From: Klebsormidium nitens
Taxonomy: Eukaryota > Streptophyta > Klebsormidiophyceae > Klebsormidiales > Klebsormidiaceae
Length of the DNA: 64,000 nt
Assembly (NCBI GenBank): GCA_000708835.1
Contig: DF237116.1
Coordinates: forward strand, 1 to 64,000
Direction: 5' to 3'
Shown: positions 34,697-54,402 of the stretch, one piece after another
How positions within the stretch are numbered: the stretch's first letter is position 1
Layout of the letters: the number at the start of each line of letters is the position of its first letter
Program-made: the position numbers and the translations under genes
Notes under the pieces: model-generated
Database searches by the model: none
What the model was told of the DNA's origin: nothing
The model's input: the letters and a program-made list of their open reading frames with translations, nothing else

Positions 34697-37600
34697 ATGG
34701 CAGCGGCTGCAGCGAGGGCCGGTGTCGACGTGGTCAAAACCGCAGCTCGGCAGGCCATAAGACAGCGGAAGCAGGTGCTTGAGTTGACAGAGTCCGCAGC
34801 TGATAGGGTGCGGCAGCTGTTGCAAAAGAGGGGGAAGGAGTATTTGAAAGTTGGGGTGAGGACGAGGGGGTGTAACGGCCTTAGTTACACGCTTAATTAT
34901 GCGGGTGAGTGGGAAGCAACTTTGCTGCCAGAACTTTTCCGGTCCTCAGGCATGGTGTAAAAAATTGCCTACGCATGTGTTTGGTGTTGGGAGATTTTCC
35001 TCCTCGTATAGAATATTGTTTTGCAGGATCACCACCGTCAAAAGTCTCTCGTAAGTTGCCCACACCTCTTCCAGAATCTGTGACAGGATGTTGTCTGGAT
35101 GCGGATTGGCTTCTTGGTGGAAGACCCGATGGTCGGATCGCTCTATGTTGATGCATGTGAATCAATGCTGTCACCCTTGCTGCTGATTACCAGATCTAAA
35201 GCAGTTGTTTGGCTGGTTTACTTTCTTATGTGTCGAGGCCCTCGCAAATTCATCATAAAGGACAGGCCAATTGAAAGAAGATGACGTCCATTTCCTGTGC
35301 GTTGCTCTCTGCCCTTGCTTATCAATTTCAGCATAGCATTGCTGGTTTGTATGCTTCTCTGAGCTTCTTTGTTTACCCACTCTTGGAAGTGTTCGTTTGA
35401 TCTGACACTGTTGGGTAGTGGTGAATTGGTTTCATCTTTGCTGTGCTCGTGGCAAGTTCGTTGAGTGGCGATGATGCTCGAGCAATTGGAATTGTTAAGC
35501 TATTCAGTTAGACCATCGGCCACCACTCCGCGGTTCATTGCCAACGCTTTCATCGTGCCACCACTCTGCGGTTCATCACCGACTGAAGCGGTGGCAGTCA
35601 CCATTGATGACCCCACCTTTTTCCACTCTTCCGAGTCACAAACGTTGAACCGAAGAAGGCCAGATTCATTGGCCAAGTGAAATAGGCGCGGATGGCGATC
35701 TTAGACTACAGATGCCAACTTTGTCAGAGACCTTGAGTCTGGGGATTCAATTGTCATACAATAATAGTTCGCATCCGAGTAGCTTGCTTTGATCGCCTTC
35801 AGGGCATATGTTCTCATTTCCTGAAGGCTAGGTTTCTCAATGGCTGCCGCCTTGGCATTTTCGTTTTGTAATTGTGAATCAGCGATTGTGAACACGTTCT
35901 GCTGGTGACATCTACACACTTGCAGTGCTTAACCTTTGTCATGAGGAACGGTACTGTAGAGTATCTGGCCAGGGAGGCGATGTCAATTTCCGTTGCAAAG
36001 CGCATTTAATAGCGACCTTTTGAGACCTGTCATAGCAAGTAGTGGCACGGACAACATTAAGTGCTAGTCAGCTCCGGCTACGTTCCGCGAGAGTGGCGCA
36101 AAACCTCTTAAAGGTCGCAAGTCTCACTGCTCGAGAAGTCGCGCTGTTCACGTTGTTGATGGGCAGAGGGTCCACCACGTGTATTGAGTGTTTAGCCTCT
36201 TCCAGACTTCTTTGACGCCCCTTTGGATACCCACAAACGACACTGGCCACTTTTTGGTTACTGGTGTCGAGCCTCTTTCTCCTCTGTTTGAAGTTTTGGA
36301 GTCCTTTTGCTTTTCAATCCACCTCTGCAGAGAGTCTTGGCCCTTTGAGTACGCTCGGCCCCCTCAGAAGCTAGGGTCGAAGACGCACGGTTTACGTTGT
36401 GTTCCTCCGGAATGTTTATTTGCAGGCCACACGAGAAGGGCTCTTTGTGACAATTCAGCCACTGATTTTTCGACTTAGCTACTTGCTTCGATTCTCCTGA
36501 CCGGCTTCCGTCATTTCGACAAGTTCGAAACATCTCAAGGAATATTCTAGATTCAAACATTTGTTTGCCCTGGACAACTTTTGCATATGACGCTCTTTTC
36601 TCTTGTCCTTTCTGCAGACGAGGCGAAAAAGTTCGACGAGGTCGTCGAAGATAAGGGGGTGAAGGTTATCGTCGACCCGCGAGCGCTTATGACGATCATC
36701 GGGACGAAGATGGACTTTGTGGAAGACCGGTTAAAGTAAGCAGCTCTTCCCTGTTTCCTTTTTTTTCCCCCCCCTCTACTTTCGCTTTCTTGGGTATATT
36801 CTTGGTTTCTCGTTCGACTTACTCCTGCAATGCGCTGGTGACTGCATCAACAGAAAGAATGGGAGTCTGAAGAGACCAAGTATTTTCCTGTCACTGTGCT
36901 TCGTCGTGCAAGTTTGAGGTTTTGTTCCTTACACGGAACTTGAACGACGATGAACCTGGCAAAATCTTGGACGGGAGCAGCGCTCTATGGCCTTTCTCAA
37001 CCCGTCCTTCTTCAGGTCTTTTTGTTCCATCGTTAGTTTCAGCTTCTCGGCTTTCTTTGGCGTTCTTGCATTCCTTCCTCTTCCTACTTTCTCATCTTCA
37101 AAAACGTGTTCCACTTTCTTCCTTGCTTTTCTTCTCTGGACACGCTTTCCGATCAGAGTGGCGGGTTCGAGCCGGGGCAAATACCAGGTTTCTTGATTCT
37201 CAAAAGGGGGGTTTCCGAGTAGTCTGCTCAAGAAAATGTTTCGTTGGTCCGGTCACGACTGACGTTGTTTGGGCGACTTGCAACCCACATAATCACCAAG
37301 TCTGTCGCCCAGAATGCTTATTCACTCGGTCACTTTGAGGTTGTTAGGGCTACGTAATTTAAGTGACCGAGAATAGGAAGTGCTAGGTTGAGTGTGACCA
37401 ACGTGGTCAGAAGCTCTCGCAGGTCAAGGCAAAACGTTCTGTATGTGGCCAAGACACACCTTTGTCAGATCGGAGAAGATTACCTTTGCGTAACTTTTGG
37501 TCGATCAGTCCTTGCCCTGTACACATGATCCTTACCCTCGTTTAAACAGCTCAAAAGTAGTAGTGACACTTTTCTGCAGACAGTCAAGGATTTGATATGT

Positions 37601-37755
37601 GTTGGTAATTGTCAATAGACCCTATTTCGACATTTCTTACACACGAGTGCGCGTCAATGACTGCAAATCTCTGTTGTTCGTGCAGATCCGAATTTGTCTT
37701 TATCAATCCCAACTCGAAAGGCCAGTGCGGTTGCGGGGAGTCGTTCAACGTTTAG
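34697..37755 (+). CDS. ISCA1: IscA/HesB-type iron-sulfur cluster assembly protein, 3 exons, 131 aa
   Basis: A-type carriers deliver Fe-S clusters; ISCA1-type proteins act in mitochondria on 4Fe-4S targets. Exons: 34697-34904, 36618-36735, 37686-37755 (396 nt, phases 1 and 2 at the junctions). The three conserved cysteines are present: Cys59 in [10 protein letters not shown], and Cys123 and Cys125 in GQCGCGESF near the C-terminus. Conserved [19 protein letters not shown] and [11 protein letters not shown] lie between. The first 27 residues are Ala/Arg-rich with no acidic residue before Asp11, compatible with a short mitochondrial presequence. Overall length fits ISCA1 rather than plastid SufA or CpISCA, but that assignment is by resemblance. 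The introns (1.7 kb and 950 bp) contain nothing I recognise apart from pyrimidine-rich tracts. Confidence 0.95.
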
Positions 37756-39639
37756 GGAAAAGCATCGTATCTGGACGGTCCGGTCATTTTCTGTATCATA
37801 AAAGCCCCAAGTCCGAAACGAAACACACTCTTTTCACCGGAAGAGCAAGCACACTGCCGGCAAAGGCCTTTGTCTGCGACATATAGCTGCTGGCAAGTCT
37901 AATCATGAGTAGGGACAGTATTGCCAGGACATTCTTATTGTTCCGTCCGAAAGGTCGAGTTCAAGCAAGCTTTCGGGTCCAGAACGGGTTGTGGCTCATT
38001 GCATTCCTGTTAAATGCATGTTGATAATTGCGATTTCTAAGTTGTGCAGCAAATCCATGATCGTGTAAGACGAGTTAATTGAGACTTAATTAAATGAGTA
38101 GATTGCTTTTCTGATCGTATGATGTGATTGCATACTTGCCAACCATGATGTCTGGCCTGCAATTTTTGACAAAATTTCGAGTCACGAAGCTGGCATAACA
38201 TGACATGTTCCCATGCAAAACGATTGTTGCTCAAGCATTGGCCCGGGAGAGATCGGGGCTGGCCGGCTATTGAACTGGCCGCCCACACGTACAATCACCG
38301 GCGATACTGCCTGTTCCGTGCAATCAAACGAGAGGTACTCGAAATTTCGATCACTACATGAATGAACATTGACGGTTCAGTGAGCTAATCCAGTGAATCC
38401 TACTAAGTAACGCACAACGAGTCCTCAGATGGTTCAAACCACGTTAGTATCATCACGTACCAATGCGTTGTCCGCCCAGCTCGGGCCCTAGCTTTTTCGA
38501 CAGAGTGTTCGATGTCGTTCATTTTAACCATGTGCCGCATGCAGTGATGCAGGCATGTGGGCAGCCTGACCTTCCACATGATGTTTCCAGTCGCCGGAGA
38601 AAATCAACGGCCGGCCCCGTGACCCTAGCTAAGTGTAACCATTGAAGTGAATCTGAGCTAGCTATGCTCCTATGCATACGTTTAAGGAGCTAGCTAGGTA
38701 CGGTATGCATTAGGAGCTAGCTATGAAGGCTATGAAGGCTAGCTTGCAACTTCAAGGCTCAAGGGCCAAGGCTCAAGCTTGTATTAGAGTCCGTACCGTG
38801 CGGATCATTACGTTTGCGCTATAAAAGCCTAAAATTCCGGCATTCAGGTTCTGTTTGTGCACAAGTTTGCGCAATAAAGTCGCACGGGGGCAAAGTCCGT
38901 GTACGGATCAGTCGAACGAGTCACGTGGGAAATACGTTTTGTTCTCAGCTGCGGTTGCTTCTCACCCCGGGTCCCCGTCGCCCGACCCAAGCCTTGAATT
39001 GAAACCTAGAATGGTAACGACGATATCTACGCAGGAGCTAGTGCGTCAGTAGGTTTTCACCGTCGAAGAAAGCCCCGGACGGTTGAGCTGCAAAGCTGGT
39101 CGCGTTCGGAGCGCCCACGGATTTGCCGGGCCAAGAATCTCAAAATGTACGACACATTATACTAACTCCTCCGTACCCCATACTCCGCCGGGTACTACCA
39201 ACTTCACGCCGATATGACACCAAACACGCCCGGTCCCGCATAGCAGGGTTTGGTGTGACCCGGCATTGAGTACCTAACAGATAGTGTACCAAGCCAACTG
39301 GGTGCGACGATCGGATTCAGCTTGCGAAACGCACATGCCGAGCGCGAAGGGTGCGCCAAACAAAATGAAGATCCGCTGTGATCGAACAAAACACTGTTCA
39401 AATGATCCTGCAGACGGCATGCCTCTTAGAGACCAGCTGATAATTCATCAGCAGGGGGCTTCCACACTTCATGCAGAAGGGAAAACAAACAAACCGCCAA
39501 GACTCCTCTGGTCTCGACTTAGCAGTGACGCATCCTGCAAAGGCGCATCCGCTTTTGGCTTTCTGCGCTAGCTAAGAGCTTCTTACCGCTGTACTTTTGG
39601 CTGCAGCAATTACGATGATGTGACAACCTCGACTCTGCC
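37756..39639. other. Intergenic region upstream of the root-cap-like gene
   Basis: Between the IscA stop and the root-cap-like promoter. At 38650-38760 there are repeated GAGCTAGCTA words (AGGAGCTAGCTA occurs twice or more), TATGAAGGC twice, and AAGGCTCAAG-type repeats. A TATAAAAG at about 38820 has no downstream gene that I can identify. No coding exon was recognised. Confidence 0.45.
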
Positions 39640-39647
39640 TATAAAAG
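39640..39647 (+). promoter_or_regulatory. TATA box of root-cap-like gene
   Basis: TATAAAAG lies 234 bases upstream of the ATG at 39881. Transcription would start near 39670, giving a pyrimidine-rich 5' UTR of about 210 bases. It is the best TATA candidate in the window, judged only by match and position. Confidence 0.55.
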
Positions 39648-39880
39648 CTGCCGCCAGCTGTGTTCGCTGTCATTTCATTCTTCAATTCTTGGTAGCTCCG
39701 CCAGCAATTAGTGCAAAATCTGGCTCTTCAGCTCTCTGTATTCGCTCCATCATCTTCCTAGCTGCACAGCTTTTCCTCCTCGAAGCATCCGCCTTCAACA
39801 TCTTTTCCAGCTCACATTCTCCTTGCGCAGCGTACTTCTCTATTCTTTCTCCTCGACCAAGATCAACCCTTTCCCAAGCA

Positions 39881-42800
39881 ATGGCGCCCCGTCTGAGCTC
39901 CAGCTGGATCCTCCTCGCCGCAATCCTGGCCGTCCACGTGGCAGCCGCCGCCGCCAAGGACTGCACCATCTGCAAGAACTCGGTGTCGACTCCCTCCGAC
40001 ACGAACGCAAACTGCTACACATCTGGCCTAGACCAAAGCACCGACAGCTGTACGGTACTGCTGGCCAGCTACTACTGCGACCTCTGCAAGCCCAACGGAG
40101 ACGCGACGGCCGACGGCAACTGCGCGTGCAAGAAGACGTGCGAGCCGGTCGGAGGCTCTGGGAAGAACAAGGTGTACTGCACCTGCCGCCCCAAGTCCAC
40201 CACGCCGGGTGAGTCGCTTGTATCCTATCTTTTTGTTTCTATCTATACTTGTCTCCGGTTTTGGAAGAGGCTGAGGTGTCCGCTGAGGTCAGCAAAAAAG
40301 GCAAGCTGGTAATATTGCACCTGCCACACAAGTGAATCTACTTCAGTCATCGCTCGTGAGACCTTTTCCAACAACGCCTTGCCTTGTTTCCTCTTGAGAG
40401 CTGAGCTGTTAAAAAGGTTATATAGTCTTTGGGGGAAAGTAAAGTCTTGGGAGAACCCATGGGAGTTGGAGCTCCAAGGCCCTTGTTTTAAGAGAGCCAA
40501 GTAGTTGGTTTAGATTAGTTCTTGGGTCAACCGATTGCCAGGGACCAATGGTTTGCATGCTGCAAGGCCATGCCCTACATACAGTGCTGAGGTGTCCATG
40601 TCTTTTCTTGTCTTCTTGCTTCTCTGATCCCGCGTTCAGCAAAACCTTGTAGAAACTTGACAAGTTTTGTGCGGGGACTTTTCGTGCGAGATTCCCAACC
40701 TGACTTGTGTAAAACACCTGCTTTGAAATACACTGAGAGAATCTGCACAACCAAATCACAAACCTCCCGATAAGCATGCAAGAGCCCAGCGACGGGTCAG
40801 CTCGAGTCCTTTTAGGTTTGTAATCTTGCATCTTTTAGCTTTTTAGAAGCTCACACAAAACCAAGTTTTCCTTGGACCTAAGCAAGGATTCTTGCAAGGT
40901 TTGGCTCTTATGGTTCGTTGTGACGCTGAATCTTCCGAGAACTTCGTTGCTGTTTCTGATCTGGGTCCTTAACTTTTTTCCAGGTGTCTGCGCTGATCCC
41001 CACTTCACTGGAGCATACGGAATCCAGTATGACTTCCATGGGGTTCCAGGTACGCCCTTCCACCTTCTTTCTCAAAGAATAAGAAAACGAGCTGCAAAGA
41101 AAGCAGGTATTGGGTAAATTCAGACGCACCCTGAACACACTTGTTTTGCTTGTTCTGAGCTTCCACCTAGAGACCTGAGGATCCTTTTGATTCTTCGGGT
41201 GTTTTGTGGTAGGGGCTTAACCTTGGAGTTGCATCTTGGTCGCTTTATGCGCTTCAGAACATTCCAAGGCAGGACCTTGCTCCAAGTAAGCATCTTTAGT
41301 GGTAGAGCAACACGACGACAGCTACTACTTGTTTATCTTTTGCTGCTGGTCCTTGACCATAAAGAGCAGGATGGTGCTCAATTCCGAAGTTTCGGACTGG
41401 TCACGTCTTCATTTGATACCAGCCACCGTGGCTCATCAACGTTAGTTCAGAAACCATTACCTTTCTGCTTACTTTTGTCCTGTTTCATTTCTGTCCCGCA
41501 GACAAACACTTTACACTCATCACCGACAGAGACCTCAACCTGAACGCCGAGTTCATCGGTCAGGACGGAACCGAGACCGGTTTCGACGGCACCTGGATCT
41601 CTGCGCTTGGGATCAAGTGGAACGAAGGAGCGCTCACGCGCAAGCTGTCAATCTTCCTCAAAGACGTGAGCAATGCCTTCTACTTTTACTGCGTCTGGAA
41701 TTGATATCAGAGACAGTTGAGAGTTTGTGATCGTAGTTTCAAATCTCGATGGCGGAAGCTCGAGACAAAGCTTGAATAACAAGGTTCAAACAAAGCTGGT
41801 GAGCTTCATAGGGCGGTGGCAGGATTTCTTTTTGAACATAGTCAAGAGCTCGAATGCTTTGAGTCGCCCATGTCAGTACAGCCAATCCGCTGAAAGGAAC
41901 TGATTCTCCGTATTTGTGAAAATTGACCTCGGCAAGGGGACGTCCGGTCTGGAACCACAATCCTCTAATCTCCAGACCTGTCCGTTCTGCGGTGGTTTCA
42001 ATCTATCTCGTTAGCCCCCAAAGATACTTCATCCCCTTCTTCTGGTTCTCTCCCCTACCTCTTCCTTTCTCTTTTAAAAGAGGACATTGGAACCTCCGCA
42101 CGTCCAACTCTCGTTTGAGTCCTGTATCCTGCCACGTCTTATCTTATACGTTCTTTTGACGTTCTGCTGACACGTGTCCGTCTCTCTGCGCCTCAGGATG
42201 CCGACATCCGCACCAGCCAGGACCCGTTCATCGTCAAGCTGGGCGACACCGAGGTCCTCCCACCCCTCGTTGCTGACGTCAGCGACCCCCTGGCCATATA
42301 CGACGACGCCGGGCTTATTATAAGGCGCGCCACCGACGGGCGCACGTATGTCTTTGACATTCCGCACCACATGATTCTGGGGGTCACTGCGGCGGATCAC
42401 GAGTTCCCGACCGGAAACCACATGGACATCACCCTGGAGAAGCTGAACGTCACTGGTGGGTTTTACTTCTACTTTAGTTTTCGAAGGTCGGCCAACCTTG
42501 TTTCATCGTTTCTAAGCACGTGTTGGAACGCTGTGAAACTGTTTCGACAAGAAGGAATGCAGTGTTTGAGAAGTCGCATAAAGCAAGGCTGTACTTCTTT
42601 TGTAGTTTGTCGATACTGGATCATAGCTGTGCTCAAAGGCAGACAAAGTTCCTTTGCGGTGTAAACAGCTTGCCAAGCAATTGCAACCGCTGCCAATCAA
42701 CCAGTTGCCAGAGCGTAATCTTCAAAGTGCAGTCTGCGCGTTCACGGCTCGCCTGTTCTTTTTTCTCTTCCTTCTACGAATCGTCAAGTCCCCCTTCCAT

Positions 42801-43310
42801 CTCTCGTCCTAACTTGAGAATCTCCATTGCACACGTTGCTCCGTCTGAAACGCGGTCCCTAAGTGGGACGGCGGTGGCTGGCTAAGAAAATCTGACGGAC
42901 CTTATCAATATCGTCTTTGTTCTCACTCCAAAAAGTTCCTTCGGCGAGTATTGACGCATTTTCCGCTCCCTCCTTTCCTTCCAGGCACCGTGCACGGCGC
43001 CCTCGGCCAAACCTTCGCCGACGCGCGCCGCGCCGCCCTCAAGGCCGCGGCCGCGGCCGTCGGCACGAGCGAGCGCTTCGACGCGACTGACGTCGTCGAG
43101 GGCAAGGACGCCGACTACATGACGTCAGCCCTGCTCGCGAGCGACGCGCGCTTCAACCGGTTCCAGCTCCCGGGCACCGGCGCGGAAATTCTGAAGCAGA
43201 ACGTGCTGCGCAAACTGCTCGGGAGGGCGACCGCACCTACCGAGAGTCTGGTACCGGGGCTGGTTCGGTGCGCGAGTGGGCCGGGCGGGAAGCTGACGTG
43301 TGACTTCTAG
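39881..43310 (+). CDS. Secreted root-cap/VWD-like protein, 5 exons, 380 aa
   Basis: Exons: 39881-40208, 40984-41049, 41502-41665, 42197-42455, 42985-43310 (1143 nt, phases consistent). Residues 1-25 are a signal peptide (SSWILLAAILAVHVAAAAA). Residues 26-109 are Cys-rich, with CTICK, YYCDLC, CACKKTC and CTCRP pairs. The remainder resembles the plant root-cap family, itself related to von Willebrand type D folds: CADPHFTGAYGIQYDFHGVPG, FTLITDRDLNLNAEFIG, GTWISALGI, then an exon with FDIPHHMILGVTAADHEF. The final exon is Ala/Arg-rich, has very high GC and ends LTCDF. The function is unknown; land-plant relatives are extracellular and found in root cap or late-embryogenesis tissue, which an alga lacks. 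A promoter TATAAAAG lies at 39640 and AATAAA-like words at about 43393-43410 may be polyadenylation signals. Exon assignment is secure. Confidence 0.9.
42456..42640 (+). repeat. Intron duplication after root-cap-like exon 4
   Basis: TTTTACTTCTACTTTAGTTT then TCGAAGGTCGG just after the exon 4 donor recurs as TGTACTTCTTTTGTAGTTTG then TCGATACTGG near 42588. It is a weak donor-side duplicate without clear exon sequence. Confidence 0.4.
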
Positions 43311-44759
43311 ACGCGCGGCGGGAAGATGGCGTCAGGACGTGGAGCTAGGAGCGGCGAGAAACAGAGCTGGTCAGGGGTCAATGACGATTTGAGAAAATAA
43401 AAACAAAATAAATGATTGCACATGAGAAGTAGAGCTGGTTTGTGGAACAATGATCAACGGTTAGAAATGATGAACAGTCCTGAAGTGGTTATTTGAAGTG
43501 GATGAGCGCTTCGAATGAGATCGCTTAGAAGACGTGGGCAGATTTAGATACAATGAGTAATGCTCCCTCGTTACACGCGAGTCACTTTCGTTTCCAACTA
43601 TCCCATCGAGTAGAAGGGTTGAGTGTACCGAATAGAGTGCTGCCACTCATTGAGGGTTAGTGAGCAATAAGCTGGGTGCCCATTATGGCTCCGACATGAA
43701 CATGCTGAGAAACGAACCAAATATAAAGACCAGAGAAGATGGAACAATCAGACGGGTTGCAGACGGTATGCCGAGAAACTTAGCGTTGGCAATAACATTG
43801 ACGATCGCACAAAATTAGAGAGTTTGATTTCACGACAGGTCAGTGCTTGAGTCTTCGACAGTGCAAGAGAGGCTTGGAACCTGGAACGAACGGAGAAAGC
43901 TTTGCATGGTTCAACGATTATGAGCGCAAGACCAGAACCACTGCTCAATCATTCTGCACTCTTGACCGCATACGTACATACTTCTGATGAAGCTAGTTAA
44001 ACGCTCTGTCAGAGCTACCTACCTGATTGGAGCGATCAGTGCACGTCGTAATTGCATGCCAGGGGGCGTTGATCGAAAGACCCACCCCTGATCCCGCACC
44101 GAAGCCGACGTACGGTCGTCACATGAAATCTGCGTACAAATGTGCAGGGACTTGGGATGGAAAACTTCATTGCTCATGCAGAGCGAATGTTATGGCAGGG
44201 AGGAGGCCTTCAAATTCCCGGCGCCGATTGAGTTACAAAATAGCCCATGGCAATATGGTCTGAGGCCCTTCTACGCACGTCGACCGTTATGTTGGTTTCG
44301 ACAGGCCTGGCCCGTATTGCATGCGTCCCAGAAAGGCGGGAAGTTTACAGACTATCGTCGAAACTCGTTATATTGGAACTGAATGCAATGCAATAAGCAC
44401 CGAGACTGGCCGCCGCTGCAGCCCGTTTATCGGGCGCACGAGCATGATAGCTTTGCTTTGCAGGGTTTTCACGTGCCTCGCTGAAACACGTCGGACAATA
44501 GATAGTCGCCCGAAAGAAAGCCCGAAAGAAAGCCGTTGTGTGTGCATGCTATTCCAAGCCTACAGCAAAACGCACGACTTTAATCGTCAGTGCAATGAGG
44601 GCCAAAATTTGTTGTTACAGATTCATACGGTCACTGAAAGGGATCTGCCGCCTAAACACAACCACCTCCTCGTCCTTTTCGACGATCTGCGTCGATTGCT
44701 TACCTGCAACAATCACGGTCCGTGTCACGAAAGCGGGGCTTCTTGATTCATATTTGCAC
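43311..44759. other. Intergenic region, root-cap-like / fold-back element C
   Basis: The first 120 bases are probably the 3' UTR of the root-cap-like gene. The rest contains no exon I recognise. A small direct repeat, GCCCGAAAGAAAGCCCGAAA, lies near 44508-44530. Confidence 0.45.
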
Positions 44760-44979
44760 GTTTTCAGGATACTGGCAACTCTTGCTTTCACTAACCGCAG
44801 CTTTCACTAAGATAAAGGAGCCCCGGGCACCTCAACTAAGAACCCTTACCTATGTAATGACCCGCTCCGCACCCGTACCCACCCTAACCCCCAAACTAGC
44901 CCCACCCGTCCCCCGGGTGCCTGTCTTAGTGAAAGCTGTCGTAATTAGTGAAAGGAAGAGTTGCCAGAGTGTTTTCAGG
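44760..44979. mobile_element. Fold-back element C (core family) with 9-bp target duplication
   Basis: Flanking direct repeats GTTTTCAGG occur at 44760-44768 and 44971-44979. Inside them, long inverted arms (about 44771-44811 and 44924-44967) begin ACTGGCAACTCTT and contain two CTTTCACTAA blocks each. The core, on the reverse strand at 44861-44917, shares GGTGCGGAGCGGGT, TTTGGGGGTTAGGGTGGG and GGGGACGGGT with element B, although the arms are unrelated to B. Confidence 0.85.
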
Positions 44980-46440
44980 GTCGGTTCCGCACGCGATGCC
45001 GTATCGGCCCCCCCCAACCATAGCGTTTGAGCTTTCGCTGCGAGGACATTCGCGGAGGCATCAGTTGCTAGCAAGCGATGGACGTTGTGTCTGAACTCTT
45101 GAACTCATTAATGCTTCATGACTAAGTACAACTCAAAAGTCAGGTACTTTGTCTCTCAGCAAAACGGAGCCGAGACAGTTGCTCGATTCGCGAGCTTCTG
45201 AATTCGTAATGACGAGATGCATTCCTCGTTTCGCCGCGGGATGCCTCTACGCTTCTCATTCTCGGCCAGTAAGAATCGAAGGCCGGGGGCTGCAATCGAA
45301 GGATGGATAGCACTTATTAATCAGGAAAAGGGATCTGACAGACCAAACAGATTTGAGTGATTCTGTCATATAATCTCGAGGCCGTCAATCAAAACGTGCG
45401 GTTAGATTGTACTGACGTCAGATTTTCACCTTGTTTTGACGAAGCTGACAGCGGTATATACTGCGTCCAACATTGCAAGCTAGGGCATGACAGCATTATG
45501 TCAGACTCGAAGTTCGACGTCAATCAGAAGGGTATTACGTAAAGCTCGTCGAGGATTTTCAGCCCATCCTTAGAATCAGAGGGAAGGTTCAAATACAGAG
45601 GTGAACACCACCAGCGAACACCAAGTTGTTTCGGAGCAGTGGGGCTTCTGTGACCAGGCTGAAAAGCTTAGCACCAGTTTTGGAGAACGACTGTGCCCGC
45701 CCCTAGGCCGGCGCTCGGGCGGCCCCTTGTGGCTGATTGGCACTTCCAAAATGGTTCGAAACCATCGATTATTAGTGACTAGCTAGTACAAGCCTGGTCA
45801 TTGCCGGGGTGCTATGTTTGCTTTGTAATCTGTTATAATTTCGCATAACATATTTGCCAAATATGTTATAATAATATGTTATAATAGCAAATTTTGCTGC
45901 GATCCCTCAATGCGAAGAAAGATGAAGCAAGGTTATCTAGCCGTAGCTCACGAGCTAAACGCATTTCCCTGATAATAATCTGCAGGCTGTAATCAATAAT
46001 GCACTCGCCAGCTGGGCCTGCTTCATTCCGCTGAGACGCGGGCCCCGGCGCCTCGCGGCCGCGAACGGTCCATCTAAGTTCACGGCCGGCCCTGGATTCC
46101 CACGTGGACACCGTAATCTTGACTGTCAAGCACAGCCGTCGATCCCCTATCCGAATGATTAACGGACGGCTCAAACTGGCTATCAAGCCAACAGGAGGGG
46201 AATCTTCGCTGAACGTCGGCCAGCTGGCGGCTTGACAAAGCGCTGGATCAAGATTTGGAGATCTGCGTGAAGAGAAGCTTCCAAAGTTTTGCTTGCTGTG
46301 CAAAAGTTCGTTCTTTCTTCCCTCTTGTTTGAAAGAATACTCCGCTCCTTTCAAGTTCCCGCATTGCTGAGTTTGGGCGACATCCAAGGGCAGAAGGTTT
46401 GACCGCTCAAAGTTCTTTGCATCTGCGTTGTTTGTGAAAG
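44980..46440. other. Intergenic region upstream of POR
   Basis: This region should contain the POR promoter and 5' UTR; no clear TATA box or exon was identified. An AT-rich stretch at 45830-45893 contains a perfect inverted repeat and a repeated TATGTTATAATA. Confidence 0.45.
45845..45869. repeat. Perfect AT-rich inverted repeat
   Basis: ATAACATATTTG and CAAATATGTTAT form a perfect 12-bp palindrome with a single-base centre. It is followed by a second ATATGTTATAATA copy at about 45874, inside an AT-rich island about 600 bases before the POR start. Confidence 0.85.
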
Positions 46441-54402
<7,962 letters not shown>

